Shown one piece after another: positions 16,786 to 23,855 of a DNA stretch of 64,000 bases. The stretch lies in NCBI RefSeq assembly GCF_029624655.1, contig NZ_JARRSA010000003.1:62001-126000 (forward strand), read 5' to 3'. How positions within the stretch are numbered: the stretch's first letter is position 1; every line of letters starts with the position of its first letter. Below the pieces are notes generated by a model. That model did no database searches, was not told where the DNA came from, and was given only the letters and a program-made list of their open reading frames with translations. This DNA is from Roseicyclus salinarum. Lineage in GTDB: Bacteria; Pseudomonadota; Alphaproteobacteria; Rhodobacterales; Rhodobacteraceae. Made by a program: the position numbers and the translations under genes.

Positions 16786-16818
16786 CAAGAAAAGGTGCGC
16801 CGGGGCGCAACTTTCTTG
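16786..16818 (-). terminator. Terminator of the sigma/anti-sigma/subtilase operon
   Basis: A near-perfect dyad of about 15 bp (CAAGAAA-GGTGCGCC against GGCGCAACTTTCTTG, one bulge or mismatch) has a very small loop. Read on the minus strand it ends in CCTTTTCTTG. It lies 26 bp after the subtilase stop and about 87 bp before the next minus-strand start. Confidence 0.7.
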
Positions 16819-16843
16819 CAAATCACTGAAAATGAAAGGGAAA

Positions 16844-18127
16844 TCAGCAGTCCGGCGCGCGCGGAAGGCCCCAGCCGGTTTCCGTGTCACGTCCCGGAAC
16901 GCCAAGATCGCGGCTTGACGCCCGCAGCGCGGCGCGGATCGCCTCCGTCGACCGCGTGCCCTCGGCGACCAGCCGCGCCGCCATCGCCGCGACGATTGGG
17001 GCGGCGAAGCTGGTGCCGCTGGCGTAGCGCCCGCCGGCCGCGTCCGCGACGTAGAGGTCCACGCCGGGCGCGGCGAACTCGATATGCGTCCCCGTGCCGG
17101 CGCTGCGGAACCGGCGCAGGCCCGCATCGACCGCCGTCACCGCGATGACCTGCGGCAGTCCGGCGGGATGGCGGATGTCGGCGTCACGCCGGTTGCCGGC
17201 CGCCGCGACCATGACCGCGCCGGTCGCCGCGACGTCCTCGACAAGGCTTGAGAGCACGCGGTTCGCGGGGCCTGCGAAACTCATGTTGATCACGTCCGCC
17301 CGCGTCCGCGCCAGCGCGTCCAGCGCGCCCGCGATGCGGTCGACGTCGGCGCCGGGCGAACGCCCCTCTCGCGCGAAGGCGCCGACCGCGACGACACGCA
17401 GGCCGGGCGCGAAGCCGCCAAGGCCGCCCGAGGGGTCCTCGCCCGCGATCAGCGCCGCGACCGCCGTGCCGTGGTCGGCGTCCACCGGCACGTCGCCCGG
17501 CAGCAGCGCCGAGACCGCCGTCAGATCCGCGCCCCGGAGCGCGGGGTGGCCCGCCGCGACGGGGCCGTCGACGATGCCCAGGGTCACCGAGGGCGGAAGG
17601 CGGCACGCGGCCTCCGCGCCGATCGCGCTTGCGGCGTAGACGCGCGGGGGGGCGGCCTGGGCGTAGCGGTAGATGGCGTTCGCGTCGAATGCGGCACCGG
17701 GTGCTTCGGCGCCCAGCAGCGTGCGCGCCGTCGCGGGTTCGAGGCGGCGGCCAAGGTCGTAGACGCGCATCTCGCGCGACAGGCCGGGCAGCGGGCGGAT
17801 GCGAAGAAGCGTCGCGCCCGCGCCCACCAGCGCAGCGTTCCCCGCGGCGACTGAGGCGGGCGTGCCGTGCAGGACGAATTCCGGGCGGCCCTCGAACCGC
17901 GCGACCTCGTCGCGGGCCATGGCGGCCGCGTCCCGGCGACCGGGATCGCCCTCGTCCCGCGTGGTGCCGCGCGATCCGCCTCCGGGCGTCCCGCCCGGCC
18001 CCGCGCCCGCCCCCGGCCCCGCTCCGGGTGCCGGGGCGGCGCCCGTTTGCGCGGCGGCCGGGCTGCCTGCGAGGCCGACGAGGGCGGCAAGCGCCGCGGC
18101 GAGGCCGATCATGCGGAATGCGCTCAT
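16844..18127 (-). CDS. Secreted S8 (subtilisin-like) serine peptidase
   Basis: 427 residues with a signal peptide (about 1-26, ending SPAAAQ) and a Gly/Pro/Ala-rich linker (28-55). A prodomain-like region spans about 70-160, and the peptidase domain runs from about 178. The catalytic triad is D187 (LGIVDGPVAAGHPAL), H219 (DHGTAVAALIAG) and S373 (ASGTSFAAPIVAA), with oxyanion Asn312 (AAAGNRRD). Two Cys are visible, at 175 and the C-terminal residue, and could pair. It acts in the periplasm or outside. It is the last gene of an operon after an ECF sigma factor and its anti-sigma, with a 7-bp gap. This suggests that it processes the anti-sigma or is made when the sigma is active. Confidence 0.9.
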   Translation of the reverse strand: MSAFRMIGLAAALAALVGLAGSPAAAQTGAAPAPGAGPGAGAGPGGTPGGGSRGTTRDEGDPGRRDAAAMARDEVARFEGRPEFVLHGTPASVAAGNAALVGAGATLLRIRPLPGLSREMRVYDLGRRLEPATARTLLGAEAPGAAFDANAIYRYAQAAPPRVYAASAIGAEAACRLPPSVTLGIVDGPVAAGHPALRGADLTAVSALLPGDVPVDADHGTAVAALIAGEDPSGGLGGFAPGLRVVAVGAFAREGRSPGADVDRIAGALDALARTRADVINMSFAGPANRVLSSLVEDVAATGAVMVAAAGNRRDADIRHPAGLPQVIAVTAVDAGLRRFRSAGTGTHIEFAAPGVDLYVADAAGGRYASGTSFAAPIVAAMAARLVAEGTRSTEAIRAALRASSRDLGVPGRDTETGWGLPRAPDC

Positions 18128-18134
18128 GTATCCC

Positions 18135-18701
18135 TCATTCGGCCGCTGCCCCCTGTACGCTTTCCACCGCGGCGGCTTGGCGGAGCATGCGCTCGGCCTC
18201 GGCCGGGTCGACGCCCTCGAGCGGCGCGAGATCGTATAGTCCGATCGACGACGGACCGTCCACGATCGTCACCCCGGCCTCCAGCAGGGCGGCGCGGATC
18301 GCGGCCTCGGTCGCGTCGGGGTCGAAGGTCACACGGAACACCGCCTCGTCGGCCCCGGCGAGGCGAAAGCCATCGTCGCCGCCCCGGTCGAGCAGGAAAA
18401 GACCTTGCACCAGAGCGACCGCCAGCAGGACGGCGGCCGCGATCTGCCACATCCGGGGCGGCGCGGGGCGGTTCGCGGGCTCGGCCCGGTCGACCGCCCG
18501 CATCAGCCGCTCGAGGCCCGCCGCGCCGGGGCTTCCCACGGGCTCGCCCTGCATCCGCGACCTCAGCGCGGCGAGGGCGTCGGCCTCGGCCCTGACGCCC
18601 TCGTCCGTGTCCAGCCAGACGGCAAGCTCCGCGGCCTCGGCGGGATCCAGCGTGCCGTTGACGTGGAACGGCAGGCGTTCGAGTGCTTCGTCGCGGGTCA
18701 T
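18135..18701 (-). CDS. Membrane anti-sigma factor with subtilase-propeptide-like periplasmic domain
   Basis: 188 residues with no cysteine. The N-terminal cytoplasmic helices (about 1-50, LPFHVNGTLDPAEAAEL) match the anti-sigma domain of ECF partners but lack the zinc Cys motif. One membrane helix runs about 84-105. The periplasmic part (about 118-188: VTFDPDATEAAIRAALLEAG, IVDGPSSIGLYDL) has the beta-alpha-beta pattern I associate with subtilase prodomains. It would hold the ECF sigma at the membrane. Its ATG overlaps the sigma stop (ATGA) and the subtilase gene follows after 7 bp. A propeptide-like domain on the anti-sigma beside a subtilase suggests direct binding between the two; this is inference. 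Confidence 0.8.
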   Translation of the reverse strand: MTRDEALERLPFHVNGTLDPAEAAELAVWLDTDEGVRAEADALAALRSRMQGEPVGSPGAAGLERLMRAVDRAEPANRPAPPRMWQIAAAVLLAVALVQGLFLLDRGGDDGFRLAGADEAVFRVTFDPDATEAAIRAALLEAGVTIVDGPSSIGLYDLAPLEGVDPAEAERMLRQAAAVESVQGAAAE

Positions 18702-19246
18702 GCCGGCCTCCCCATGCGTCCTTCGAGGCAACGCATCAGCAGCCGCTTGGCGTGATGCAGCCGCGAGCGCACGGTGCCTTCCGGCGCGTCGATCACGCGC
18801 GAGATCTCGGGCGCGCTCATGTCGTCGTAGAAGGTCAGGGACACGACCGCGCGGTGGTCGTCCGACAGCGTGCCGAGGCAGTGGCGGACATGGCCCGCCT
18901 CTTCGGCCGCGACGAGGCAGGTGGCCATGTCGGGTCCGTCGTCCGCCTCATCGGGCATGGTGTCGGTCAGGTCGATCCGTCCCTTGCGCCGAAGCGCGTC
19001 GATCGTCTTGCGGTGGGCGATGCCGAAAACCCAGGTCTGCACTTTCGCTCTCCCTTCGAAGCGGGCGGCTGCCCGCCAGATGTCGATGAACACGTCCTGC
19101 AGTATGTCGGCGGCCTCGTGCGGATCGTTCAATCTGGAGAGGATGAAGCGGTAGACGGGTCGCTCCAGCGCCCGGTAGAGGTCGGCCAGCGCGCCCTTGT
19201 CGCCCTTGGCGATGCGGTCGATGAGGGCGGCGTTCGGGTCGGACAT
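18698..19246 (-). CDS. ECF-type RNA polymerase sigma factor
   Basis: 182 residues from the ATG that opens SDPNAALIDRIAKGDKGALADLY. The sigma2 region (about 10-80) has YRFILSRLNDPHEAADILQDVFIDIW and WVFGIAHRKTIDALRR. Sigma4 (about 118-172) has the helix-turn-helix SAPEISRVIDAPEGTVRSRLHHAKRLL. Both regions are complete. The operon is sigma, anti-sigma, subtilase. The start has a weak ribosome site. Upstream on the minus strand there is TTGACG without a good -10, and I cannot place an autoregulatory promoter. Target genes are unknown; the secreted Cys/Gly-rich gene downstream is one candidate. Confidence 0.92.
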   Translation of the reverse strand: MSDPNAALIDRIAKGDKGALADLYRALERPVYRFILSRLNDPHEAADILQDVFIDIWRAAARFEGRAKVQTWVFGIAHRKTIDALRRKGRIDLTDTMPDEADDGPDMATCLVAAEEAGHVRHCLGTLSDDHRAVVSLTFYDDMSAPEISRVIDAPEGTVRSRLHHAKRLLMRCLEGRMGRPA

Positions 19247-19356
19247 CGGGCGAGCTACCGGGAACAATGCGTCTGCGCGCGCCATTGGGGCCACCCCGGC
19301 GGTCCGCGTCAAGTCGCGCTTGCCGCGGCGGGGCTTCTCGTGTCCACACTCGCGCC

Positions 19357-19740
19357 ATGACCGGACCGAGCGACACCCCTTCCGCGAGCGCCGCGCCAAG
19401 CGTGCGCATCAGGCTGGTCTTCGGTCCCGGAGGGATGCTGGGCCCGGGCAAGGCCGAGCTGCTTGAGCGCATCGGGCGCACCGGCTCCATCGCGGCGGCG
19501 GGGCGCGAGATGGGCATGAGCTACAAGCGCGCCTGGCAACTCGTCGAGACGCTGAACGCGATGTTCCGCGACCCCGTCGTGGAAAGCACGCGGGGGGGCG
19601 CGCGGGGCGGCGGGGCGCGGGTGACGCCGACCGGCGAGGCGGTGCTTGACGCCTATCGCGCCCTCGAGGCCGAGACCCGGCGCGCGGGCGAGGCGCATAT
19701 CGGGCGGCTGGCGGCGCTCCTGCGCGATATTCCCGAATGA
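19357..19740 (+). CDS. ModE-type winged-helix regulator lacking the molybdate-binding domain
   Basis: 127 residues. The HTH domain of ModE/MopA is clear (about 33-105: LLERIGRTGSIAAAGREMGMSYKRAWQLVETLN). It continues with the wing (TRGGARGGGARVTPTG) and a C-terminal helix. The paired MOP/TOBE domain that senses molybdate in full-length ModE is missing. It sits just ahead of modABC, and its last 16 bases lie inside the first Mo-box-like dyad, so it probably binds there. How it senses molybdate without the MOP domain is unclear; MOP-like parts of ModC or another protein could help. Divergent from the ECF sigma gene with 110 bp between starts. Confidence 0.85.
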   Translation: MTGPSDTPSASAAPSVRIRLVFGPGGMLGPGKAELLERIGRTGSIAAAGREMGMSYKRAWQLVETLNAMFRDPVVESTRGGARGGGARVTPTGEAVLDAYRALEAETRRAGEAHIGRLAALLRDIPE

Positions 19741-19748
19741 AGATAACG
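19725..19748. promoter_or_regulatory. Mo-box-like dyad 1 upstream of modA
   Basis: CGATAT-N12-ATAACG, an imperfect inverted repeat overlapping the 3' end of the ModE-like gene. It shares spacing and spacer start (TCCCG) with the second dyad 48 bp further right. The pattern resembles the CGNTAT...ATANCG outer parts of known ModE/MopA sites. Confidence 0.55.
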
Positions 19749-19771
19749 CTTGCCGGCGCGCCTCGAATGGC

Positions 19772-19797
19772 TCGATATTCCCGCGTGAACATATCGA
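19772..19797. promoter_or_regulatory. Mo-box-like dyad 2 upstream of modA
   Basis: TCGATAT-N12-ATATCGA is a perfect 7-bp inverted repeat ending 19 bp before the modA GTG. It is close enough to block translation or transcription start when bound by the adjacent ModE-type regulator. With dyad 1 it forms a tandem pair spaced 48 bp, so both could be bound on the same face of the DNA. Confidence 0.65.
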
Positions 19798-19816
19798 TTG
19801 CAGAGGAGTCGCTCCC

Positions 19817-20614
19817 GTGACCGCCGGTTTCCCCCGTTTGCGCCGCCTCGCGCTCGTGACGCTCGTCGTGTCGGGCGCGGCATTCGCCCCGGCGCTTGCG
19901 CGGGCCGAGCGTGTGGTGGTCTTCGCCGCCGCCAGCTTGACCGACGCCATGGCCGAGATCGAGACGCGCTTCGAGGATGCGACGGGCCATGACCTCGTCG
20001 TGTCGCTTGCCGGGTCCTCGGCGCTCGCGCGGCAGATCCAGCAGGGCGCGCCGGCCGACGTCTTCATCTCCGCCAGCCCCGACTGGATGGACGCGCTGGA
20101 GGCGGGTGGGCTTCTGGCGGAGGGCACGCGCTTCGATCTTCTGCGCAACGCCATCGTCCTCGTGGCGCACAAGACGCATGGCGCGGGCGCGCAAGCCGTC
20201 GAGATCGGGCCCGACCTCGACCTCGACGCCCTGCTGGAGGGGGGGCGTCTTGCCATGGCGCTCGTCGATGCGGTGCCCGCCGGGATCTACGGGAAGGCCG
20301 CGCTCGAGAGCCTCGGGCTGTGGGACGGCGTGCGGGCGCGCGTCGCGCAGGCCGACAACGTGCGCGCGGCGCTGGCCTTCGTTGCGGCGGGCGAGGCTCC
20401 GCTCGGCATCGTCTACGCGACCGACGCCGTGGCCGAGGACCGCGTCACCGTCATCGGCACCTTCCCGGCCGGGACCCATCCGCCCATCGTCTATCCCGCG
20501 GCCGCCATCCGCGCCGGGAAGACCGAGGCCGCGGCGCAGTTCCTCGACTTCCTGCGAGGCCCCCGCGCGCGCGAGGCCTTCGAGCGGCAGGGCTTCGTCA
20601 TGGCGGCGGGGTAG
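19817..20614 (+). CDS. modA: Molybdate ABC transporter, periplasmic binding protein ModA
   Basis: 265 residues from GTG 19817 with AGGAG upstream. The signal peptide has a basic start (PRLRRLALVTLVV) and cleavage near ALARA. The mature protein begins RVVVFAAASLTDAM, the ModA N-terminus. Later it has GSSALARQIQQGAPADVFISAS, DAVPAGIYGKAAL and GIVYATDAV, the oxyanion-binding positions of the ModA family (first-strand Ser, Ser in GSS, Ala, Val, Tyr). It captures molybdate or tungstate in the periplasm for ModB/ModC. The promoter region carries two Mo-box-like dyads. A CoxL-like Mo enzyme subunit lies elsewhere in the window. Confidence 0.95.
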   Translation: MTAGFPRLRRLALVTLVVSGAAFAPALARAERVVVFAAASLTDAMAEIETRFEDATGHDLVVSLAGSSALARQIQQGAPADVFISASPDWMDALEAGGLLAEGTRFDLLRNAIVLVAHKTHGAGAQAVEIGPDLDLDALLEGGRLAMALVDAVPAGIYGKAALESLGLWDGVRARVAQADNVRAALAFVAAGEAPLGIVYATDAVAEDRVTVIGTFPAGTHPPIVYPAAAIRAGKTEAAAQFLDFLRGPRAREAFERQGFVMAAG

Positions 20615-20623
20615 GGCGCGGGC

Positions 20624-21316
20624 ATGGACTGGCTCGGACCCCAGGAATGGCAGGCGGTTGCGCTGTCCCTGCGTGTGGCGCTCTGGGCCACGATCGTCAG
20701 CCTGCCGCCCGGCATCGTCGTGGCCCATGCGCTCGCGCGGCGGGAGTTTCCGGGCAAGCAGCTTCTGAACGGGGTCGTGCATCTGCCCCTGATCCTGCCG
20801 CCGGTGGTGACGGGCTACCTTCTTCTGCTGACCTTCGGCACGCAGGGGCCGGTGGGCGGCCTTCTCGCCGAGGCGGGCATCGTCGTGGCCTTCCGCTGGA
20901 CCGGCGCGGCGCTGGCGGCGGGGATCATGGCCTTTCCGCTGATGGTGCGCGCGATACGGCTGTCGATCGAGGCGACGGACCCGAAGCTGGAGCAGGCGGG
21001 CGCCACGCTGGGCGCGTCGCCCCTCTGGGTGTTCGTGACCGTGACGCTGCCGATGGCGCTGCCGGGGATCGTGGCGGGCGCGATCCTCGCCTTCGCCAAG
21101 GCGATGGGCGAGTTCGGCGCGACGATCACCTTCGTCTCGAACATTCCCGGCGAGACACGCACGATCCCGTCGGCGATCTACGCCTTCCTGCAGGTGCCGG
21201 GCGGCCAGGGACCCGCGATGAAGCTGGTGCTGGTCTCGGTCGCGGTGGCGATGGCCGCACTGCTGCTGTCCGAGGTCGTCGGGCGGCGCGTGGCCGCGCG
21301 GGTCGGGGGGCGCTGA
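20624..21316 (+). CDS. modB: Molybdate ABC transporter permease ModB
   Basis: 230 residues with five to six membrane helices and the EAA loop that docks the ATPase (EQAGATLGASPLWVFVTVTLP). It has the ModB motif GEFGATITFVSNIPGETRT, which is diagnostic of molybdate/sulfate permeases. It lies 9 bp after modA, and its stop overlaps the modC start (TGATG). It forms the inner-membrane path for molybdate. Length and layout are normal. Confidence 0.96.
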   Translation: MDWLGPQEWQAVALSLRVALWATIVSLPPGIVVAHALARREFPGKQLLNGVVHLPLILPPVVTGYLLLLTFGTQGPVGGLLAEAGIVVAFRWTGAALAAGIMAFPLMVRAIRLSIEATDPKLEQAGATLGASPLWVFVTVTLPMALPGIVAGAILAFAKAMGEFGATITFVSNIPGETRTIPSAIYAFLQVPGGQGPAMKLVLVSVAVAMAALLLSEVVGRRVAARVGGR

Positions 21317-22413
21317 TGCTGGAGGTGTCCCTGCGCCATGGCTTCGGCGACTTCACGCTCGACGCCTCCTTCGCCGCGCCGCCCGGGGTCACGGTCCTGT
21401 TCGGGCGCTCGGGCTCGGGCAAGACGACGATCGTGAACGCGGTCGCGGGCCTGCTCTCGCCGCGCGAGGGGCGGATCGCCTCGGGCGACTGGGTGCTTCT
21501 GGACACGGCGCGGAACATTCGCCTCCCGCCGCACCGCAGGCGCGTGGGCTACATCTTCCAGGAGGGACGGCTGTTCCCGCACCTGACCGTGCGCCAGAAC
21601 CTCGCCTATGGCGCGTGGTTCGCGCCGAGGGGCGCCCCGCGCGAGGATCAGGGCCACGTCGTCGAGCTTCTGGGGATCGGCCATCTGCTGGACCGGCGTC
21701 CGGGCGCGCTGTCGGGCGGCGAGAAGAGCCGCGTCGCCATAGGCCGCGCGCTTCTGTCCGCGCCGCGCCTGATCCTCGCGGACGAGCCGCTGGCGGCCCT
21801 CGACGAGACGCGCAAGGCCGAGATCCTGCCCTATTTCGAGCGGCTGCGGGACGAGGTGGCGGTGCCGATCCTTTATGTGAGCCACGCCGCCTCCGAAGTC
21901 GCGCGGCTGGCGACCACGGTCGTCGCGCTCGATAACGGCCGGGTGATCGCGCAGGGTCCCGCCGCCGATGTGCTGGGCGACCCTGCGGTGCTTCCGGCCG
22001 GCGCGCGCGAGGCGGGCGCCGTCCTGACCGCGCGCGTGGTCGCGCATCACGACGACGGCCTGACCGAGCTGGAGGCGGGCGGCGTGCCGCTGTTTCTGCC
22101 GCGCGTCCCGCAGGGTCCCGGCGCACGCCTGCGCCTGCGCATCGCGGCCCATGACGTGATCCTGTCGCGCGCCCGCCCCGAGGGGCTTTCGGCGCTGAAC
22201 ATCCTGCCCGGCACGGTGCGCGGGATCCGGTCCGGCGAGGGCCCCGGCGTCATCGTCGCGCTCGAGACGCCTGCGGGCCGCGTGCTGGCGCGCGTCACCC
22301 GCCGCTCGGCTGCGGCGCTGGGCCTTGCCGAGGGGGGCGCCGTCCATGCCATCGTCAAGACGGTCTCGGTCGCGCCCTCCGACATCGGCGGGCTACCGGC
22401 GGCCGGCGCGTAG
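21316..22413 (+). CDS. modC: Molybdate ABC transporter ATPase ModC
   Basis: 365 residues. Walker A is GRSGSGKT (30-37), the Q-loop is IFQEGRLFPHLTV, the signature is LSGGEKSRVAIGRAL and Walker B is RLILADEPLAALDE, with the switch His in YVSHAASE. The C-terminal part (about 225-365) includes a TOBE/MOP domain (SALNILPGTVRGI...GRVLARVTRRSAAALGL) that binds molybdate and may give feedback inhibition of the transporter. The start shares bases with the modB stop. The 3' end overlaps the convergent BASS transporter gene by 21 bp. Confidence 0.95.
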   Translation: MLEVSLRHGFGDFTLDASFAAPPGVTVLFGRSGSGKTTIVNAVAGLLSPREGRIASGDWVLLDTARNIRLPPHRRRVGYIFQEGRLFPHLTVRQNLAYGAWFAPRGAPREDQGHVVELLGIGHLLDRRPGALSGGEKSRVAIGRALLSAPRLILADEPLAALDETRKAEILPYFERLRDEVAVPILYVSHAASEVARLATTVVALDNGRVIAQGPAADVLGDPAVLPAGAREAGAVLTARVVAHHDDGLTELEAGGVPLFLPRVPQGPGARLRLRIAAHDVILSRARPEGLSALNILPGTVRGIRSGEGPGVIVALETPAGRVLARVTRRSAAALGLAEGGAVHAIVKTVSVAPSDIGGLPAAGA

Positions 22414-23319
22414 CCTCAGAAGCCACGGTAGCACCAGCGGCGTCAGGTACATGGGGATCTGGTAGCACCCGATCACCAGCATCAGCTCGTCGATCAGCGG
22501 CGCTGGCAGAACGCCGAGGAACAGCGCGACGTTGCGGTTTCCCGCGACCACGGCCATCGGCGCGGCGGCCTCGGGCGTTCGCCACAGGCGCGCGGTCAGC
22601 GCCTGAAGCCCGAAGGCCACCGCCGAGACGAGGGCGAGCGTGCCGAACAGCGCGCTGGGCGCCTCGCGCAGCGCCGAGGCCGCGCCCGACATCAGGCCCA
22701 CCACGACGATGCCCAGCAGGACCGCCGACAGGGCATCGAGCACGGTCGCGCTGCCGGGGGTATCGGGGACAACGCCGTTGGTGCGCAGCATGAACGCGGC
22801 CCCGCCCGCCAGCGCGATCACCCCCAGAAGCCTCAGGGCCGTGCCGAAGACGGCGCCCGCATCGCCGAATGCCGGCGCCAGCGCGAAGACGGGCAACACC
22901 GTGAGCGGCAGAAGGACGGTGCCGATCACGGTCTGGCGGAGGGCCGGGGCCGGATCGCCGCCGGCCATCGCCGCGATCGGCGCCGCGCCCGTGATCGGCG
23001 CCGCCGCGAGGATCAGCACCGTGCCAAGGGCCAGCGGGCCGGACAGAAGGCCGGCTCCCAGCAGCACGAGGGCCGCCGCGCAGGGCAGCGCCAACTGGAA
23101 CGCGAGCGCCGTTCCCGCAGCCCGGCCAAGCGCCGCGCGCCCGATGCGCAGCCCGGCGGGCCCGATGCGCAGGAAGGCGAGAAAGAGGACGGCGATGACG
23201 AGCAGTCCCACGAAGGGCCGCACGGCGACCGCCGCCGACGGCGAGCCAAGGCCCACGGCCAGCCCCGCGATCAGCGCCCAGCGACCGCGCGCCGCGATCG
23301 CGGCGGAGACGGCGAGCAT
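22393..23319 (-). CDS. BASS-family (bile acid:Na+ symporter-like) permease
   Basis: 308 residues, almost wholly hydrophobic, with nine to ten predicted helices. The family pattern shows in LAAAPITGAAPIAAMAGGDP and VVAGNRNVALFLGVLP, resembling the unwound Na+-site helices of BASS proteins. It is an inner-membrane carrier, and the substrate is likely an organic anion. The ATG overlaps the MarR-type stop (TGATG), so it is the last gene of the TRAP-MarR transcript. Its 3' end overlaps modC by 21 bp on the opposite strand. A GTG three bases upstream is an equally possible start. Confidence 0.7.
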   Translation of the reverse strand: MLAVSAAIAARGRWALIAGLAVGLGSPSAAVAVRPFVGLLVIAVLFLAFLRIGPAGLRIGRAALGRAAGTALAFQLALPCAAALVLLGAGLLSGPLALGTVLILAAAPITGAAPIAAMAGGDPAPALRQTVIGTVLLPLTVLPVFALAPAFGDAGAVFGTALRLLGVIALAGGAAFMLRTNGVVPDTPGSATVLDALSAVLLGIVVVGLMSGAASALREAPSALFGTLALVSAVAFGLQALTARLWRTPEAAAPMAVVAGNRNVALFLGVLPAPLIDELMLVIGCYQIPMYLTPLVLPWLLRLRAGRR

Positions 23320-23849
23320 CACAGCGCCGCGGCCGCGCGCGCCGCCTGATCGTAGCTTCCGGACAGCGCGCGCAGAAGCGCCGCGACCCGGCTGATGTCG
23401 TCGGGGTCGCGCCCGAGCTGGCGCGCTGCGCGCACCAGAAGCGCCTCGCGGACCTCCTTGTAGCGCGCGCAGAGCTTCGCGCCCTCCGCGGTGATCTGGA
23501 TCGTCTTTTCCTTGCCCTTGCGACCCGGCTCGACCAGTCCCGCCTGCGTCAGCTTGCGGATCGCGTAATTGGCGAGGTGCGTGTCCTCGATGTTGAGGAT
23601 CAGGCAGACCTCGGCCAGCGTCTTGGAGCGGTCCCTGTGATGCACGAGATGCAGGATCAGGACCTCCAGCGGCGACATCGCGGGCCCGCCCGCCGCGGTC
23701 ATGCAGCGCACCATCCAGCGGTGGTAGGCGTTGTTCATCATGGTCACCGCGAACTCGACCTCGGACAGCGCCGGAAGCGCGCTCTGGGCGAGATGGGCGG
23801 AGGAGACGACCGGACCGACATCGGGCAGGGCGCGTTTCTCGTCACTCAT
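23319..23849 (-). CDS. MarR-type winged-helix regulator
   Basis: 176 residues. The winged HTH spans about 55-125 (SPLEVLILHLVHH, KTLAEVCLILNIEDTHLANYAIRKLTQAGLV, GRKGKEKTIQITAEGAKL). It is flanked by dimerisation helices, including an N-terminal one with EFAVTMMNNAYHRW. It lies 6 bp after the TRAP large permease and is coupled to the BASS gene. It is thus the likely local regulator of the TRAP/oxoprolinase locus. The palindrome between dctP and the oxoprolinase gene is a candidate operator. The ligand is unknown. Confidence 0.85.
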   Translation of the reverse strand: MSDEKRALPDVGPVVSSAHLAQSALPALSEVEFAVTMMNNAYHRWMVRCMTAAGGPAMSPLEVLILHLVHHRDRSKTLAEVCLILNIEDTHLANYAIRKLTQAGLVEPGRKGKEKTIQITAEGAKLCARYKEVREALLVRAARQLGRDPDDISRVAALLRALSGSYDQAARAAAAL

Positions 23850-23855
23850 CGCGGA

